NCBI GenBank assembly: GCA_022829145.1
Contig: CM040748.1
Coordinates: 29,216,501-29,280,500 of the forward strand
Origin: Albula goreensis
Taxonomy: Eukaryota; Chordata; Actinopteri; Albuliformes; Albulidae
Direction of reading: 5' to 3'
Length of the DNA stretch: 64,000 nt
Shown here: positions 1-11,170 of the stretch, piece by piece
How the letters are laid out: each line of letters begins with the position of its first letter
Numbering within the stretch: position 1 is the first letter of the stretch
The notes under the pieces: generated by a model
Seen by the model: the letters and a program-made list of their open reading frames with translations, nothing else
What the model was told of the DNA's origin: nothing
Database searches by the model: none
Made by a program: the position numbers and the translations under genes

Positions 1-130
1 GGAAAGAAAAACAAATATTGGGAGGGAGGGAAATGAGCAGAGATGGAGGGAGAGAGGGAATGAAAGAGACGAGGGAGGGAGGAAGGGAATGAGCAGGAGG
101 GATGGGGGAGTGGAAAAGGGGGAGGGAGGC
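1..130 (+). repeat. Polypurine (GGGA)-rich tract
   Basis: Nearly every base is A or G, with repeated gggaggga blocks and two copies of gaatgagcag-like units about 50-60 bp apart. This is a degenerate low-complexity tandem repeat of the kind that can form triplex DNA. Confidence 0.75.
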
Positions 131-408
131 AAATGCAACAAAAAGAAAATCATAAAAAAGTAAATACATAAGGCATAAAAATAGCTAAATGAAAACAAGA
201 AGGATTTATGCTTTCTGACACTGTAATATGAATGATGACCGTGGTTTCGTGAAGATGTGGTGACACTTTGCAGTAAGACTGCGAGCAGCGGTGCCCGGCA
301 TGCCGATTCCAAACCAAAATAGAACCCTCCCCATTCCCCCACAGCTCTCCTCGCTCAGGAACCAAGGCCGCCTTCATACCAGGGGGCGGAGGATTTAGTC
401 ACACGACT

Positions 409-775
409 AGGGGCTGCACGGACTAGTCAATTAGTCGAGTAGTCAACCAGCTGGTGACCTGTCACTGCTGTGGCTATCAGCTAACTCATTGAGGGTTGAG
501 TGATCGCATCATTCTGTAGAATGGAGGCACTGGTGACAGCACCAAGCAAACATCACCTGTATTTTTTAAAGTCTTTGTGCTTGTTCGGTTAAATGTGTCT
601 GCACACGCACCCGTGGCCGTCTGTCCATGATGTCACTTTATAAAGACTGTTTTAAGCAATGTATAGAACCCCTCTCCAGGTCTTATTTTACATAAGAAAA
701 TAACGACAAGCTGGCTAATCAACTACTTTTTGAAATTACTAATTACAATTCAAAATGAGTAGTCCTGCAACCCCT
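409..775. mobile_element. Non-autonomous hAT-like DNA element
   Basis: The ends are aggggctgca (409-418) and its near inverse tgcaacccct (766-775), followed inward by related gactagt/agtagtc sequence. The flanks share ACAC (401-404 and 776-779) in a possible decayed 8-bp target duplication. There is no transposase ORF, so this is a MITE-like relic. Confidence 0.6.
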
Positions 776-810
776 ACACATGACTAGTTATTCTCTGTTC
801 ACTAGTTACA

Positions 811-906
811 GGATGGCTAACATCACGTTACCATGGTATGATTTATTTTCATACAGCTTCACAACTCGTCATGGTTTATTCCTTGGTAACGTGATGTTAA
901 CCATCT
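811..906. repeat. Inverted repeat / hairpin
   Basis: The arms 811-835 and 881-906 pair over about 25 bp (core aacatcacgttacca) with two or three mismatches, around a 45-bp loop. It could be a small MITE or a hairpin transcript; the sequence alone does not decide. Confidence 0.6.
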
Positions 907-1826
907 TGAAGTAGCTTATTAACAACGTGATAATTCGCAAAACCAAGAATTTAAGAATGAGATCAAATTAAACTACACGGTTTTACAGAAATGACAAGGA
1001 TTCCAATACAATGGCCAATGTCGCTACATTGGCTGATATTTCAAAATCAGCACAGCAACCTCTAATGCACTGACAGGTTCCTCAGGCAAATACACACCTG
1101 AGGGTTTGAACTGTGTCAGTCAATATAAGAAATGCCTAAATAAACCAGATGTAAAACAGAGCCGATTTCACTAAAAACTCTGGTCAGTTTTTCACATCAA
1201 GCGATATTGATTTTGACCTGAGAGAGATTGCTGGGCGGACGGTGGGGAGCTTTGGCCATGCTTTGCCAGGAGCGGAGGTGCTGTAGGATGTCTCCTTGTG
1301 CCCATATGGTGCCAGGTAGCTGGGCGGTGAGCCATCTCTGTTCATCTGTCTTAATCAGCACGGTCAAATCCGAGCGAACGCTCCAAGTGCATTTGGTGCA
1401 TATATGCTGGCAGCAAGCTCTGGAACGAAAACGATCTCCTCCAGAGCCACAGTCTTGTGCCAGAAAGCGGATTTGCACATTAGCTTCTGCTTCATGGTTT
1501 TGCTCCATGTTTGCTTTCTTTGTGAGATTTAAAACGAATGAGTGAGTTAAAATGTACTTTTTTAAATATTATGTGAAAAGCCCCTGGACAGAACATGCAA
1601 CTGATGGGAGAAAAAATGTGCCTTGTTTAATATCCTGTTGTTGATTAAAGTGTAGTATTTCAATTTTAGCCAATAATAAATACTTATGCATTTTATAGAC
1701 ACTTTTATTAATCTTTAATTCAATAAACTGAGGCAATAAAACAACTGGATGAGAAGAACATCGTACAACAGGATATTAAAGAGGTAAACTTGCCTGAATG
1801 TCACAGTACCTGTGCTGCTCACTTAC

Positions 1827-1909
1827 CCAGAAGCTCCAGTCGATCCTTAGCCATTATCAGATTGGTGTCATCTTGGCCTGGAGACGTTTCGCTCTTTCAA
1901 ACTTCTCCC
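1827..1909 (-). CDS. spast: spast coding exon 3 (MIT domain), frame-disrupted
   Basis: The acceptor is ctccccag and the donor is gtaagt. The exon is 83 bp, whereas both flanking reading frames need 84. The first half reads [13 protein letters not shown] in frame with exon 2 and runs into a stop four codons later. The second half reads [13 protein letters not shown] only after a one-base shift at about 1864-1869. It could be a sequencing or assembly error, a rare allele or a true lesion. Confidence 0.85.
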
Positions 1910-4900
1910 CTGGGGAGGGACAGAGCCATGGGCATTTTAATGATTTTAGTTTTGTCTTTTTTATCCTCTTATAATCCTGATCCAATTAGAATATTCATTA
2001 TGTGAGTCACTGAAAGAGCAAATTACCTTTGGCCTCATTTGCCTATTGTTTGTTTTATACAGACAATTTAAACCCTGATTTTCTGGCTTTGTATTGTTTT
2101 GTAACAGATTTATGTGCCCCTTCACTTACTAGTGATGGTGTTAGGGAGAGGAGGCACTCACCTTGACCTGTGATTTCCATGGCGATGCCCTTTTCCAGCT
2201 CTGCAATCCCTTTCTTGTACCACTGCACAGCCTGCTCTTTGTGACCTGGTGGCACAATAACCCAATGTAGAGATCAGAGCTCACCATCTCATATTCTTAA
2301 ATATGAACATGTTTTTCAGATGAATGACCAATAACAGACCACTCACTCTAAAAGGGGATCCTGAAAGCCAGCTCAGTTCAAAATCTGATCAGCCAAAGAG
2401 GTTTCAGAGGATATTTTGTCTTCATAAGATACCAAGTTTAAGATTAGTTTGTTGATGGCTGCTTTAATCTCTGAGGTTCAACACATCAAATCTTGCTTGT
2501 GGAATGTAAAGATGAAACATCGCCCAATGGATTGCTGTCATGGAAACCGTCTGAATGCATTTTAATTTAACCACCTTCTTGTGACATTGTTGTCTGTACT
2601 CCGTAACATTCTGTTTTTAAATAAAAACTTCCTCATTTCCCCACAGCTACACAGTTGATCTTAACTGAAGTATCTTAGTCACCGCCGGAGGTAGACTGTG
2701 CTAAGCAGCTATAACATTGCTACTTCACAGGAGATGGAATCAGCCGACTGTGACGGCCATGACCGACTTCCCTATTACAGATGGTGACTGGGCTGCAGCT
2801 CATCGAGTCACTGCTGTACAATGGCCCCCAAGATCAAACCTAACTAACTTTAGTTTAGTTCAAGCCGAAGGATCTGTGGTAGTTTGCTCCAGCCTTAAAC
2901 TTCACCCCCAAATTTCACTAATTGCCTCGTCACCAACTAAACCAAGCTAATCCATGAAATCAGAAATCAGGCAGACACTGCAGCCTTTTGAATTGGAAAT
3001 TGAGTACTCTGGTCCTACATACTCCAGAGGCCTATTCTTCCACCCCTAGCCTGCACTGCAGTGACAGGACAATGCAATTAAACTAGTCACTCCTAATGGG
3101 GTGGACGGGGGCAAAAAAGGATATTTTTCATCACTTGGAAATGTCACATTATTTGATTATTTCAAATCAGCTCTTTAAAAAACTGAACAGACAAGTTTCT
3201 CAACCATTCCGAAAAATCCCGTGCAGAGAATGACGGTTTCCCCTTCACTGCACAAGAACTAGAACATTATCCCGTAGAGGGATTCCACAGGCCGCTGGTG
3301 AGAATCATGTGCTCACTGTGCTAAGAGCTGCTCAAACTCCCCCTGAGCGCCCATCACAAAACACAGCTCTTTATGAACATGTAATGACGGCTAAGGATGG
3401 AGCCAATACAGGAAATAACTTCCTGTCCGTCGTCCATAACTGAGAGTACAGCATATCGCTTTGTCTTTGTTATAAAAATGTAAAACAAAATGGTCATTAG
3501 GGATACTAGTCTGTCTACATCCTTGTGTTGTACTAATAAAAAAAACCACACCAAGCTAAAAATAGATAACATTACAAAAGGGGAAATATGCAGACAAACA
3601 GTCAGGCATATGGGAATACGCCTAAACTTTAAAGATGGTACAATCTGACAAGACTGAAATCTGTGAACACAGTAATAATACCAGTAGGTAACAAGTTCTG
3701 CTGTCTAAAAACGAACAGTCTAAAAAAGAAACAATGAAAGGTGGAAGTACAATCAAGAGGACAGAGGTATAAGGAAACTAAAATTGGAGGAAGGGAAAGC
3801 GCCCTGTCCCTGTCCAAGCAGGAAGTGGCCTGCGCTGAACGAAACGGACAGCTCACGAAACTCAGTGTTCCGGTCAGTCACAAGGAATCTCGAGTTATAC
3901 GGGCGATGTGTGGCAGCTGAATGCCCCTGGCTAAAGGAGACCGGTGTGCTTCCACATTCAGAAATATGCTTTGTCACATTCACAAATCAGAGCCATTTGT
4001 CCCTTGGCTGAACAACTGAACAACAGAGCATGAGGCCTCAACACACCAAGGCTGTTTCAGATACATTCATAAGGCTAGGATTAATGTGTTTTTCTTACAC
4101 AGCAAGGACCAATTGAAAAATGGACAGATGGACAAACAGATAGTCTTATACTCTTCTTCTTCTTGTCTTCTTTACTCCCCCCCCCACCTCAACAGGCCTA
4201 CTGCTTTTGTAATGAAGTGAGATTCTCTAATCAATATTTAATCTTAATTTTTTCCTTTTCTCCACTGAAGAGATACAACAGGGCACCAAGTTAAAATGAA
4301 AAGCCATGAACAGATGAACTGTCAAAGAAATGAATAGTTCAGAGAAAACTATTTATTTTGGAACTGGACTGCTGACAAGACCGTAGATGTTAATCCATTT
4401 TATTTGTTTACTTTATTCAGGCCTATCTATTTCAAGTTGTCAGTTGAGAACATGCTGCAACCATCCAGCTATCAACCCAGCTGTCAGTCTCTGGGCTTCA
4501 GATAGAGGCATTGATGTAGAGGTCCACATCATTCAGCGCTTCTCTGGTGTGGCTCAACTGTCACCGCACTCGCTGGGCCTGGTTAGCTCACAAATGGCAG
4601 CGGGGAGCGGAGGCGGAGGATACCTGTCCCACCGTCCAATCAAAACGCGGCTTTGTTCAGTCACCGTCGTTCATCACCGAGACTTTAAAAGGGGGTGGGC
4701 CCCCACCCCCACCCCCACCCCCACCATATGCAATGGCATTTCTGTATTCCCCCGAGGAAGGATGAGCCGACAGCTCCGAAACAAAAGGAGCCAGTGGATG
4801 CTGCATGAATCGGAGTCTTTGTTCCGGCAGTGGGAAAATGGACCGTGATATCCCGGGACAATGGGGCTACACATGGGGACTGGGGGGTCCCGCATAAGCG

Positions 4901-7900
4901 TGGGCATGTGGAGCCAGGGGACGTTCCTGTGCCTCAGCGGAAAGCGAAAAATGTAACCTCAGAAATCGCATCTTCAAAAACAAAACATAAAAAAATGTAT
5001 TCAAGCTTTTCATAGAACACGTGTCACAATACGCTTTACACAGACCTTGGGCTGCGACCCCAAATAAAAAGCAAGACTAGGGCAATAGTGGCAAGAGGAA
5101 AACTCTCTTTGGAGGGGGGAAAAAGGATGAAACATTGGAAGGAACCAGATTCAGGTGGGGGGAGGGGGTATACTCCTCTACTTCATCCTTTTTATGTATA
5201 TTTTACTCATTTTTTATTCATGCTTTGTTCATTTACAAACTCTGCAGAGTTCCTTGTGATGACTCCAGCTGACTGCTTATTTTATTTCTAAATCAGAGCT
5301 GTGACTAGATATTAATGATCATGACTGTGTTACGGCTGCATCACTTCTTTTACATTACCATCAGATACGTGTTTAGTTTAGTTTATAGAGCAGGCTGTTC
5401 CATGACAAGGCTAATGACAGAAGCATCTCTGAGGATTCTCTACACCAGTGGCCGCTAACCCTGGCCCTGGAGAGCCATAACACCTGCCGTTGTTTTTGTT
5501 TTCACCTTATACAGCTACAGCCAGCACAGACCCAAGGAACCAGGTGAGGTGAGCGAACTGTGTAATCAGCTGCATTTTAATTGGTTAAGTGGTGAGTGAG
5601 AAGCCAGCCCAGCCTATAGGCCTTCAGGGCAAGCACTAAGGACCACTGCTTTAGCAGCTGCGTGCTGCAGCAATAGGGAGAGAGAGGAAGGAAAGGGCAC
5701 ATGTAGGCCCAATCTGAATTTGGAATATTCCCTGGGGGATGGGGTGTAAATGGGGGTGCAGGATGAATAACCACTTCATGCTGATTCAGCTGGTTACTGT
5801 TTATGATTATTATAATATATGAGCGTGCGGTCTCTGAGCTGTGAAAACTTGCGACTGCCATCATATGTTAATAATACTTTTGTATGCAACCCTCTGGGCT
5901 CAGACATGGATGCTATTTCTTTTTATAGGAAGGCCTATACATTTTAACCCAAACGAAATGCAGTTCCATCCAGTTCTGGGCCTGTATTCATATTCATTGT
6001 CTCGGACCGAGAGTGCTGATCTAGGATCTGTTTTGTCCTGTCCATATCCTTAACCATTACAAAGACACAAGCAAAAAAGAAACACAATGTCAAAAAGTGA
6101 CATAAAAATCTTAACACACTAACAAAAAAAGTAAACGCCAAAATGTGTCACTGTTGATCAAATATTCACCTGACATCGAAGCTGGCTCAGCATCATAATG
6201 TATGAAATATAGATGACATGTAGATGATATTTTTTATTCTTATCAGGAATGTACTAGTGGACTCAAATCAAGCCCTTCGGGATTGATTTCCTATAATAAA
6301 CGGAGTCCTGGCTTCCCCAGAATTAATGATCCACAGACTTTCTGAAAAGATAAAAAAATGAAACCTTGTCAAATAAGACCTGAACTATAACAGGCTGAAA
6401 AAGGCCTATTCTTTCGTGTTGGGAGCTGTGGGATGGAAAATAATCGCCCTCACACCGCAGCTAATTACATTCAGCAGAACCTGTATTGATTTGACTGTCT
6501 GATCAACACAAACACACACACAGAGGCCTTTGGGGAGACTGTGATTAAAAACAACGTGTAACTTGTCCTCGCCGAACAACGCCGAGAGCAGTGAGGACAA
6601 ATAGAATTACATAAAGAACGGAATGACGGTAATGCATTGCAATGAAAGCAAAGGCGGGGGATACGTGGCTCTGGTGTCTCGAGGGAAATTGTTATGGAAA
6701 TCAACAGACAGCCACCAATGTACAGGGCCAATGCTGGCCCTCTGCATACTGCATAGAAGCAAAGGGAGATAAGGGACCAGATAAACAGAGCAGCAAGCAC
6801 ACATTATTACAGGAAAGCCGACATTCAGATTATGGTGACAGCAAAATATGTTCTCCTTTGGCTCCAATCGTAGTGATTGACCTGCCTGCATAACTCCCGA
6901 TCTAAGGAGAGTTTTCTACTTTTATATTCTGAAAATGGATGATTGTGAATAAACACTCTTAATTAATCTCTTTCAGTACATTACTCTTAACCAGGACAAC
7001 ATACATTTCTGTTCATCTGAGTTACAAGCCCAGTTATATAAACATTATCCAACGCCACCATCCTCTTGCTCAATACCACAACCTTTTTGTATGGGCTTCT
7101 CAAACACCTGCTTTGAGTTTCAACGTTTAACAAACCCCTTTAATATAACAACTCGCCTTCATATCTCCAATTTCAGCTGTCCATCAATTGTGACGGGAAA
7201 AGGGCCCTGCAATAATTGGAAGCAATGGGAAAGCCGGATTGAGACATGCAGGAATCCTACAATGCTTGGAGTTACAATGAGCTGTCAAACACCTTATGGA
7301 TTGGATCAAATCAAGGGGTCACTACCACTTACTTTTGGTTTCATTAAACCTCAGTCTTCCATCATTGGAGGGAATGTCTAGGCCTGCACAATGAGGTCCT
7401 CTTGTATATCTTGATTTAATATTCCCAAAGGGAAAATCATGCAGATTTTCTGCCTAATGGATGCTTGCGCTCATTACCATTCTTCCTGAGTGCATAATGC
7501 ACTCCCTAGTGCACAAACACATTTTTGGGGACCCACGTTCATTTTCCGTGCAGAAGCTTGAGTGGACACCCGCATTACCCAAACTGCGTCAAGCTAAGTG
7601 TGGAGAATCTTGTGGCTACACAAACATATAAAATGTAAATTTACCTTATGGGAAGTGCTTAAAACAGGACTGATTTAAGACTTAACTGCCACTTTGTGTC
7701 ATGTAATGTTGTTCACAGTCACGCCCTGGTGACACCTGATTGGGCCTGAGGCCACCTTCCAAGCCAATCAGCTCAACAGTGTCCTGTCTCCGGGGAAATG
7801 CCAAAAGGCCTTGAAACGTCTGGAACATCTTGTGGTCCAGTCCAGCGGCGCTCAGCAGAAGTGTGCACAGTTTTTAACTGTTACTCAGCTCTTAAGATGA

Positions 7901-9701
7901 CTGAGAAATTAAACCAGATGACTGCACGATAAATTCAACTCAGTTGATTTCTTGGTTGTGGGTTTTTAAGGTCACAACAAAAGCCACCCACTTTGTCATT
8001 CTTCAATTGTAATTGAGGGCCAAAGGTCAATTATAACTGCCTTCTTTCCTGCAAAATGGTGACCATTGCTTCTACACAAGATTCAGTTGGTTATGGGGAT
8101 ATCATGTGCTGGCAACAAAGAAAAAATAAAAATTCTATTTTCTTGTTATTCTAATAAATTCACATCATGGACTGTGCCATCCAGAATGCCACACAGGCTA
8201 CACAAGCAGGGATATGCTCACTGAATTATTGTTCTGTGCCAAAGTAGGGCAACGAGGTTGACTATCTCAGCGCTTCTACATTTGTATACACGAGTGGTGA
8301 AGCCACACTGTCAAACACTGATTCTCTGAAGGCACTTATACATGTTGTTACTTGCTCCACTTCATCAGTGTGGTGCTGCCAGTTTAAGTTTGTCCTCTCA
8401 CATACCCTTTCATACTGAGAATGAAACCCTTTGGTGTTGAAGAAAAATAATTCAGACAATCAAAGTAAATGATGCAAAACAAATCGTTATTTTGAGGTAA
8501 TGTAGGCCGACTAGCTGTTATCGACTGTATGTACCTCAAATCATCATGACCTTCATTCAGTTAAACTACAAAAAGACATGACTTACATCTACCAGCTGCT
8601 CGTTTGCATTATTTATGGATTGACTGTACGCAATGGTAATGATTAAATGTGCGGTCAGTTTAGCACAATTAAACATACTTGAAAAAGCAAGTTAGACAAC
8701 TACGTATACAGGGACTGGATCTACTTCCTGGTTATGAGTTGAAACTGCTTTCCAAACTTGGCTTGATTTTACACATCCTGTAAAGTATGAAGATACGTTC
8801 TTGTAAACGATATAATCTATGCATTAGTCTCACGCTTGTATTGTTTTGAAGTTAAAAAAAAAACAACTAGGTGCCTTTAACATTCCAGCACTCATCCACA
8901 GAGTGACCCAGAAATGTGTTGTTTACACACATTGGCTACACGCACGTCATTACGACAGGGGCTTGACATTAACAGGCATGCAACTATCAGGCCCAAATCC
9001 AAACGATCAATGACTATTACGTTTGGGGATCGCTTGTACACTTTGACAGATACCTAGGTGGTTAGTTAAGTCTCGGCAGTAACGTCACCGTTATTAAGTG
9101 ACATGTCATTCACTTGAATAACTAGCTAACCTAGCAATCTGCATAAGTAGATTACTACTGATGGCGTTATCAATAGGCAGTATCAGCTTAGCTACACACC
9201 TGTTCAGACTTAAAAGAAAGCAAAACAGGATATTAACTTTTAAAATAGCTTTAATAGACTGAAATACAAAAAAAGCAACACAACCAAGGCTGTATAAGCA
9301 TCAAAACACGTCTTTCTGCCCCTGCAAACGAAGATCACTTACAAACCTTTATCATCCTCGTCTATCCTCAGGGCTACAGAGATGTATTCAAAGGCCTGCT
9401 TATGGTGGTTACGGATCAGCTCGCCGGTGTCCTCGTATTCCTTGTTGCCGATGTCGTCCGGTCGCTTAGCCTTCGCCGCCATGGCTCGGGACAGCCGTTC
9501 GCAAACCCAGGCGAACAGTATGCCCAAGTAGAGGGCGATGACTCGAAACAGAGCGAACACCGCCAGCAGTGGGTAGGAAAAGTAGTACAAATTCCGCTTA
9601 TGGAGCGACACCTGATCGTGGGCGTCGCCTTCCGGCAGGGAGCCTGCGCTGGCTGTGGCTGAACCCCTCTTTTTTCTGCCTCTTCCACCCGGAGAATTCA
9701 T
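1827..9701 (-). CDS. spast: Spastin, 5' part of gene (coding exons 1-3)
   Basis: Spastin is an AAA ATPase that severs microtubules at endosomes, ER and midbody. Three minus-strand exons are visible: 9347-9701, 2162-2245 and 1827-1909. Exon 1 starts MNSPGGRG as in mammals, followed by [12 protein letters not shown] and a hydrophobic hairpin (about residues 35-72) that inserts in the ER membrane, then the start of the MIT domain ([17 protein letters not shown]). Exon 2 continues the MIT domain ([19 protein letters not shown]). Exon 3 gives [10 protein letters not shown] and then, in another frame, [13 protein letters not shown]. The proline/alanine-rich linker of mammalian spastin is much shorter here. 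A methionine at residue 74 matches the internal start used for the short mammalian isoform. The AAA domain lies beyond the left edge. Exon 3 carries a frame break (see findings). Identity is near certain. Confidence 0.95.
2162..2245 (-). CDS. spast: spast coding exon 2 (MIT domain)
   Basis: The acceptor ccaccag precedes GTCACAAAGAGCAGG, and the donor gtgagt follows GGTCAAG. The 84-bp exon reads [19 protein letters not shown] and joins exon 1 in phase. Confidence 0.93.
4691..4724. repeat. G/C-tract hairpin with quadruplex potential
   Basis: A GGGGGTGGG arm is followed at once by its complement and then three more CCCCCA units. The minus (transcribed) strand therefore carries at least four G5 runs separated by single T bases. 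Confidence 0.75.
5446..5648. mobile_element. Old hAT-like MITE
   Basis: It begins cagtggccgctaaccctgg and ends with a diverged inverse of it (...aaggaccactg), about 200 bp long with no ORF. Flanking octamers ctctacac and ctttagca match only partly. Confidence 0.45.
9347..9701 (-). CDS. spast: spast coding exon 1
   Basis: The start is the ATG at 9701-9699, giving [13 protein letters not shown]. The exon ends ...DEDDK plus one base before the donor gtttgt at 9346. It encodes the ER hairpin and the beginning of the MIT domain; 355 bp, ending in phase 1. Confidence 0.93.
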
Positions 9702-11160
9702 TCACCTGGCTCACCGTCGCCTCCATAACACATAGCGGGCATGCGAATGGGTTTGAGTGTTCCTCCACTCCTCAAGCTTCACGCTGCAAATATGTATCCA
9801 TGGACTTATCCCTAATGGCAAGCAAATCCAGAGGGGCGTTATCTGTAACAGGCTACTGAGTTTAACGCGTTCGTTCATAGGCTGTTTAACAAGCTGTCAA
9901 CCAAAAAAGACAAATCGGGACGGGTCTGAGGATTCGGGGCGTTTCAAAGGCACGCATGCGTTTGGGGTGGTCTAAAAACAATAGCATGGACTGTTCATCA
10001 TCTATTGTGGTCTTGGTATAACGGTATTGAAGGTAGTGACAGTTTGTTGTGTTTTTCCTTGGTTTGACTACTTCTGACGACCTGGTCCTCTTAGTGTGGT
10101 CAGTTCACAAAAGGACATGTCCTTGATTTTATAGGTACTAGCTGTCCTTTGTACGGTACACCACTTATTTACACACCAAAAGTTTTTTTGTTAGCTCTAT
10201 GGAGGTGCAGTAAGCTAAGGTACCTCAGTTCGCCTATCGATGACACATTAATGCAAATAAAAGACGCACTTAATCAGATCCACTTACTTAACTTACATAT
10301 TTGCATGAAATGAATTTGTGCAGCTGGATATTTTATTGAAGAAATTCAGGTCGCATTACTTGTGCAGGGGTGCAAGGGCATTGTGAATGGCCTAGGAATC
10401 GAACCTGCAAGATCACGTACATACCCAGTATATTGCTGTAGCACCCAAAGTATTTCATGTGACATCCGTCTTCGGGCCACAAATTAGGTCCGTGAGATCT
10501 AACTGGACGTTTAGGGGTTCCAATTTGATGTTATGGACCATTTCATAAGTTACTGAGCTTAACAACACAACTATGGTTTGAAATAACCTGAACTGTGACA
10601 ATCATTACCGCTCAATGTGAATCCGTTGTGTGTCAGTACGCAAAGACCATTTATGGGTTTATGGACCTATAAACCTTGCATTTAGTCTGGTTCAACAGTC
10701 ACATCCCTTAAGTTTTAGGCTAACTCCAACAGCAATGAAATAACAAGTTCAAGAAGAGTAAACGCGTTTAAACTGAGTAATCAAAAGTTTACCTTCTCTT
10801 TTCTCTACTCAAACCAGAATAGTATTGAACTATGTAAACAGACGTGTAGTCAGACTTTCTAGGTGTAAAGGTCCCATATGCCGATGTTCAATTAAAACTC
10901 TATGCTTGCACAGAAAAAAAAACTAACCAGAAGAGCACATCATTTAATGGTCTTTAAGAGAGGCTAGATGGTATTCGATGGGTTTTAAGAATTCAGAAAT
11001 TCTGTACAGTCTAATATCAAATTTACTGAAACGATCCAATCATCGATCTGCAGTGTAGGTTCCGGGTTTCACAATTAGCCAGTCAGTAGACTACTTTTCT
11101 ATATCTTTGCTGTGATTGGTTTGTTGGTTGGGCCCATAGCGCGTAGAACAGAAAACAAAC
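9702..11160. promoter_or_regulatory. Head-to-head spast/dpy30 promoter interval
   Basis: The two genes start about 1.46 kb apart on opposite strands. Near spast lies a palindromic ACGCATGCGT (9952-9961) resembling an NRF-1 site. Near dpy30 an inverted CCAAT box (ATTGG, 11115-11119) lies about 45 bp before the ATG, with a GC patch (gcgcgtag). No TATA box is evident. Motifs are read by eye; function is inferred. Confidence 0.5.
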
Positions 11161-11170
11161 ATGGCGGACG
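11161..11170 (+). CDS. dpy30: dpy30 coding exon 1
   Basis: A ten-base exon (MAD plus G) before donor gtaagt. The context aacATGGCGGACG resembles a YY1 site overlapping the start codon. It joins exon 2 in phase. Confidence 0.88.

Larger units (their letters stand above)
1..1826 (-). other. spast: spast intron 3 (partial)
   Basis: No further spastin exon was recognised here. The stretch holds a purine-rich tract at the left edge, a 367-bp hAT-like element, a hairpin at 811-906 and a spaced inverted repeat at 1626-1780. The rest looks like unique intron. Confidence 0.6.
2246..9346 (-). other. spast: spast intron 1
   Basis: A 7.1-kb intron without a convincing internal exon. It contains a GC-rich patch at 4.5-4.95 kb with a G/C hairpin tract, an old hAT-like MITE at 5446-5648, short CA repeats (near 6.51 kb) and otherwise unremarkable AT-rich sequence. 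A long first intron is usual for this gene. Confidence 0.7.

Noticed and set aside
1197-1545. Overlapping ORFs of 103 and 105 aa on both strands, possibly a spast exon 4/5
   Set aside because: No frame resembles the spastin linker sequence I know and no convincing acceptor/donor pair keeps frame; opposite-strand ORFs of similar length suggest chance.
4387-4848. 153-aa plus-strand ORF in spast intron 1
   Set aside because: Proline-threonine run comes from the CCCCCA repeat; no domain or start context; no similarity recognised.
9402-9859. ORFs antisense to spast exon 1
   Set aside because: Mirror frames of a GC-rich real exon.
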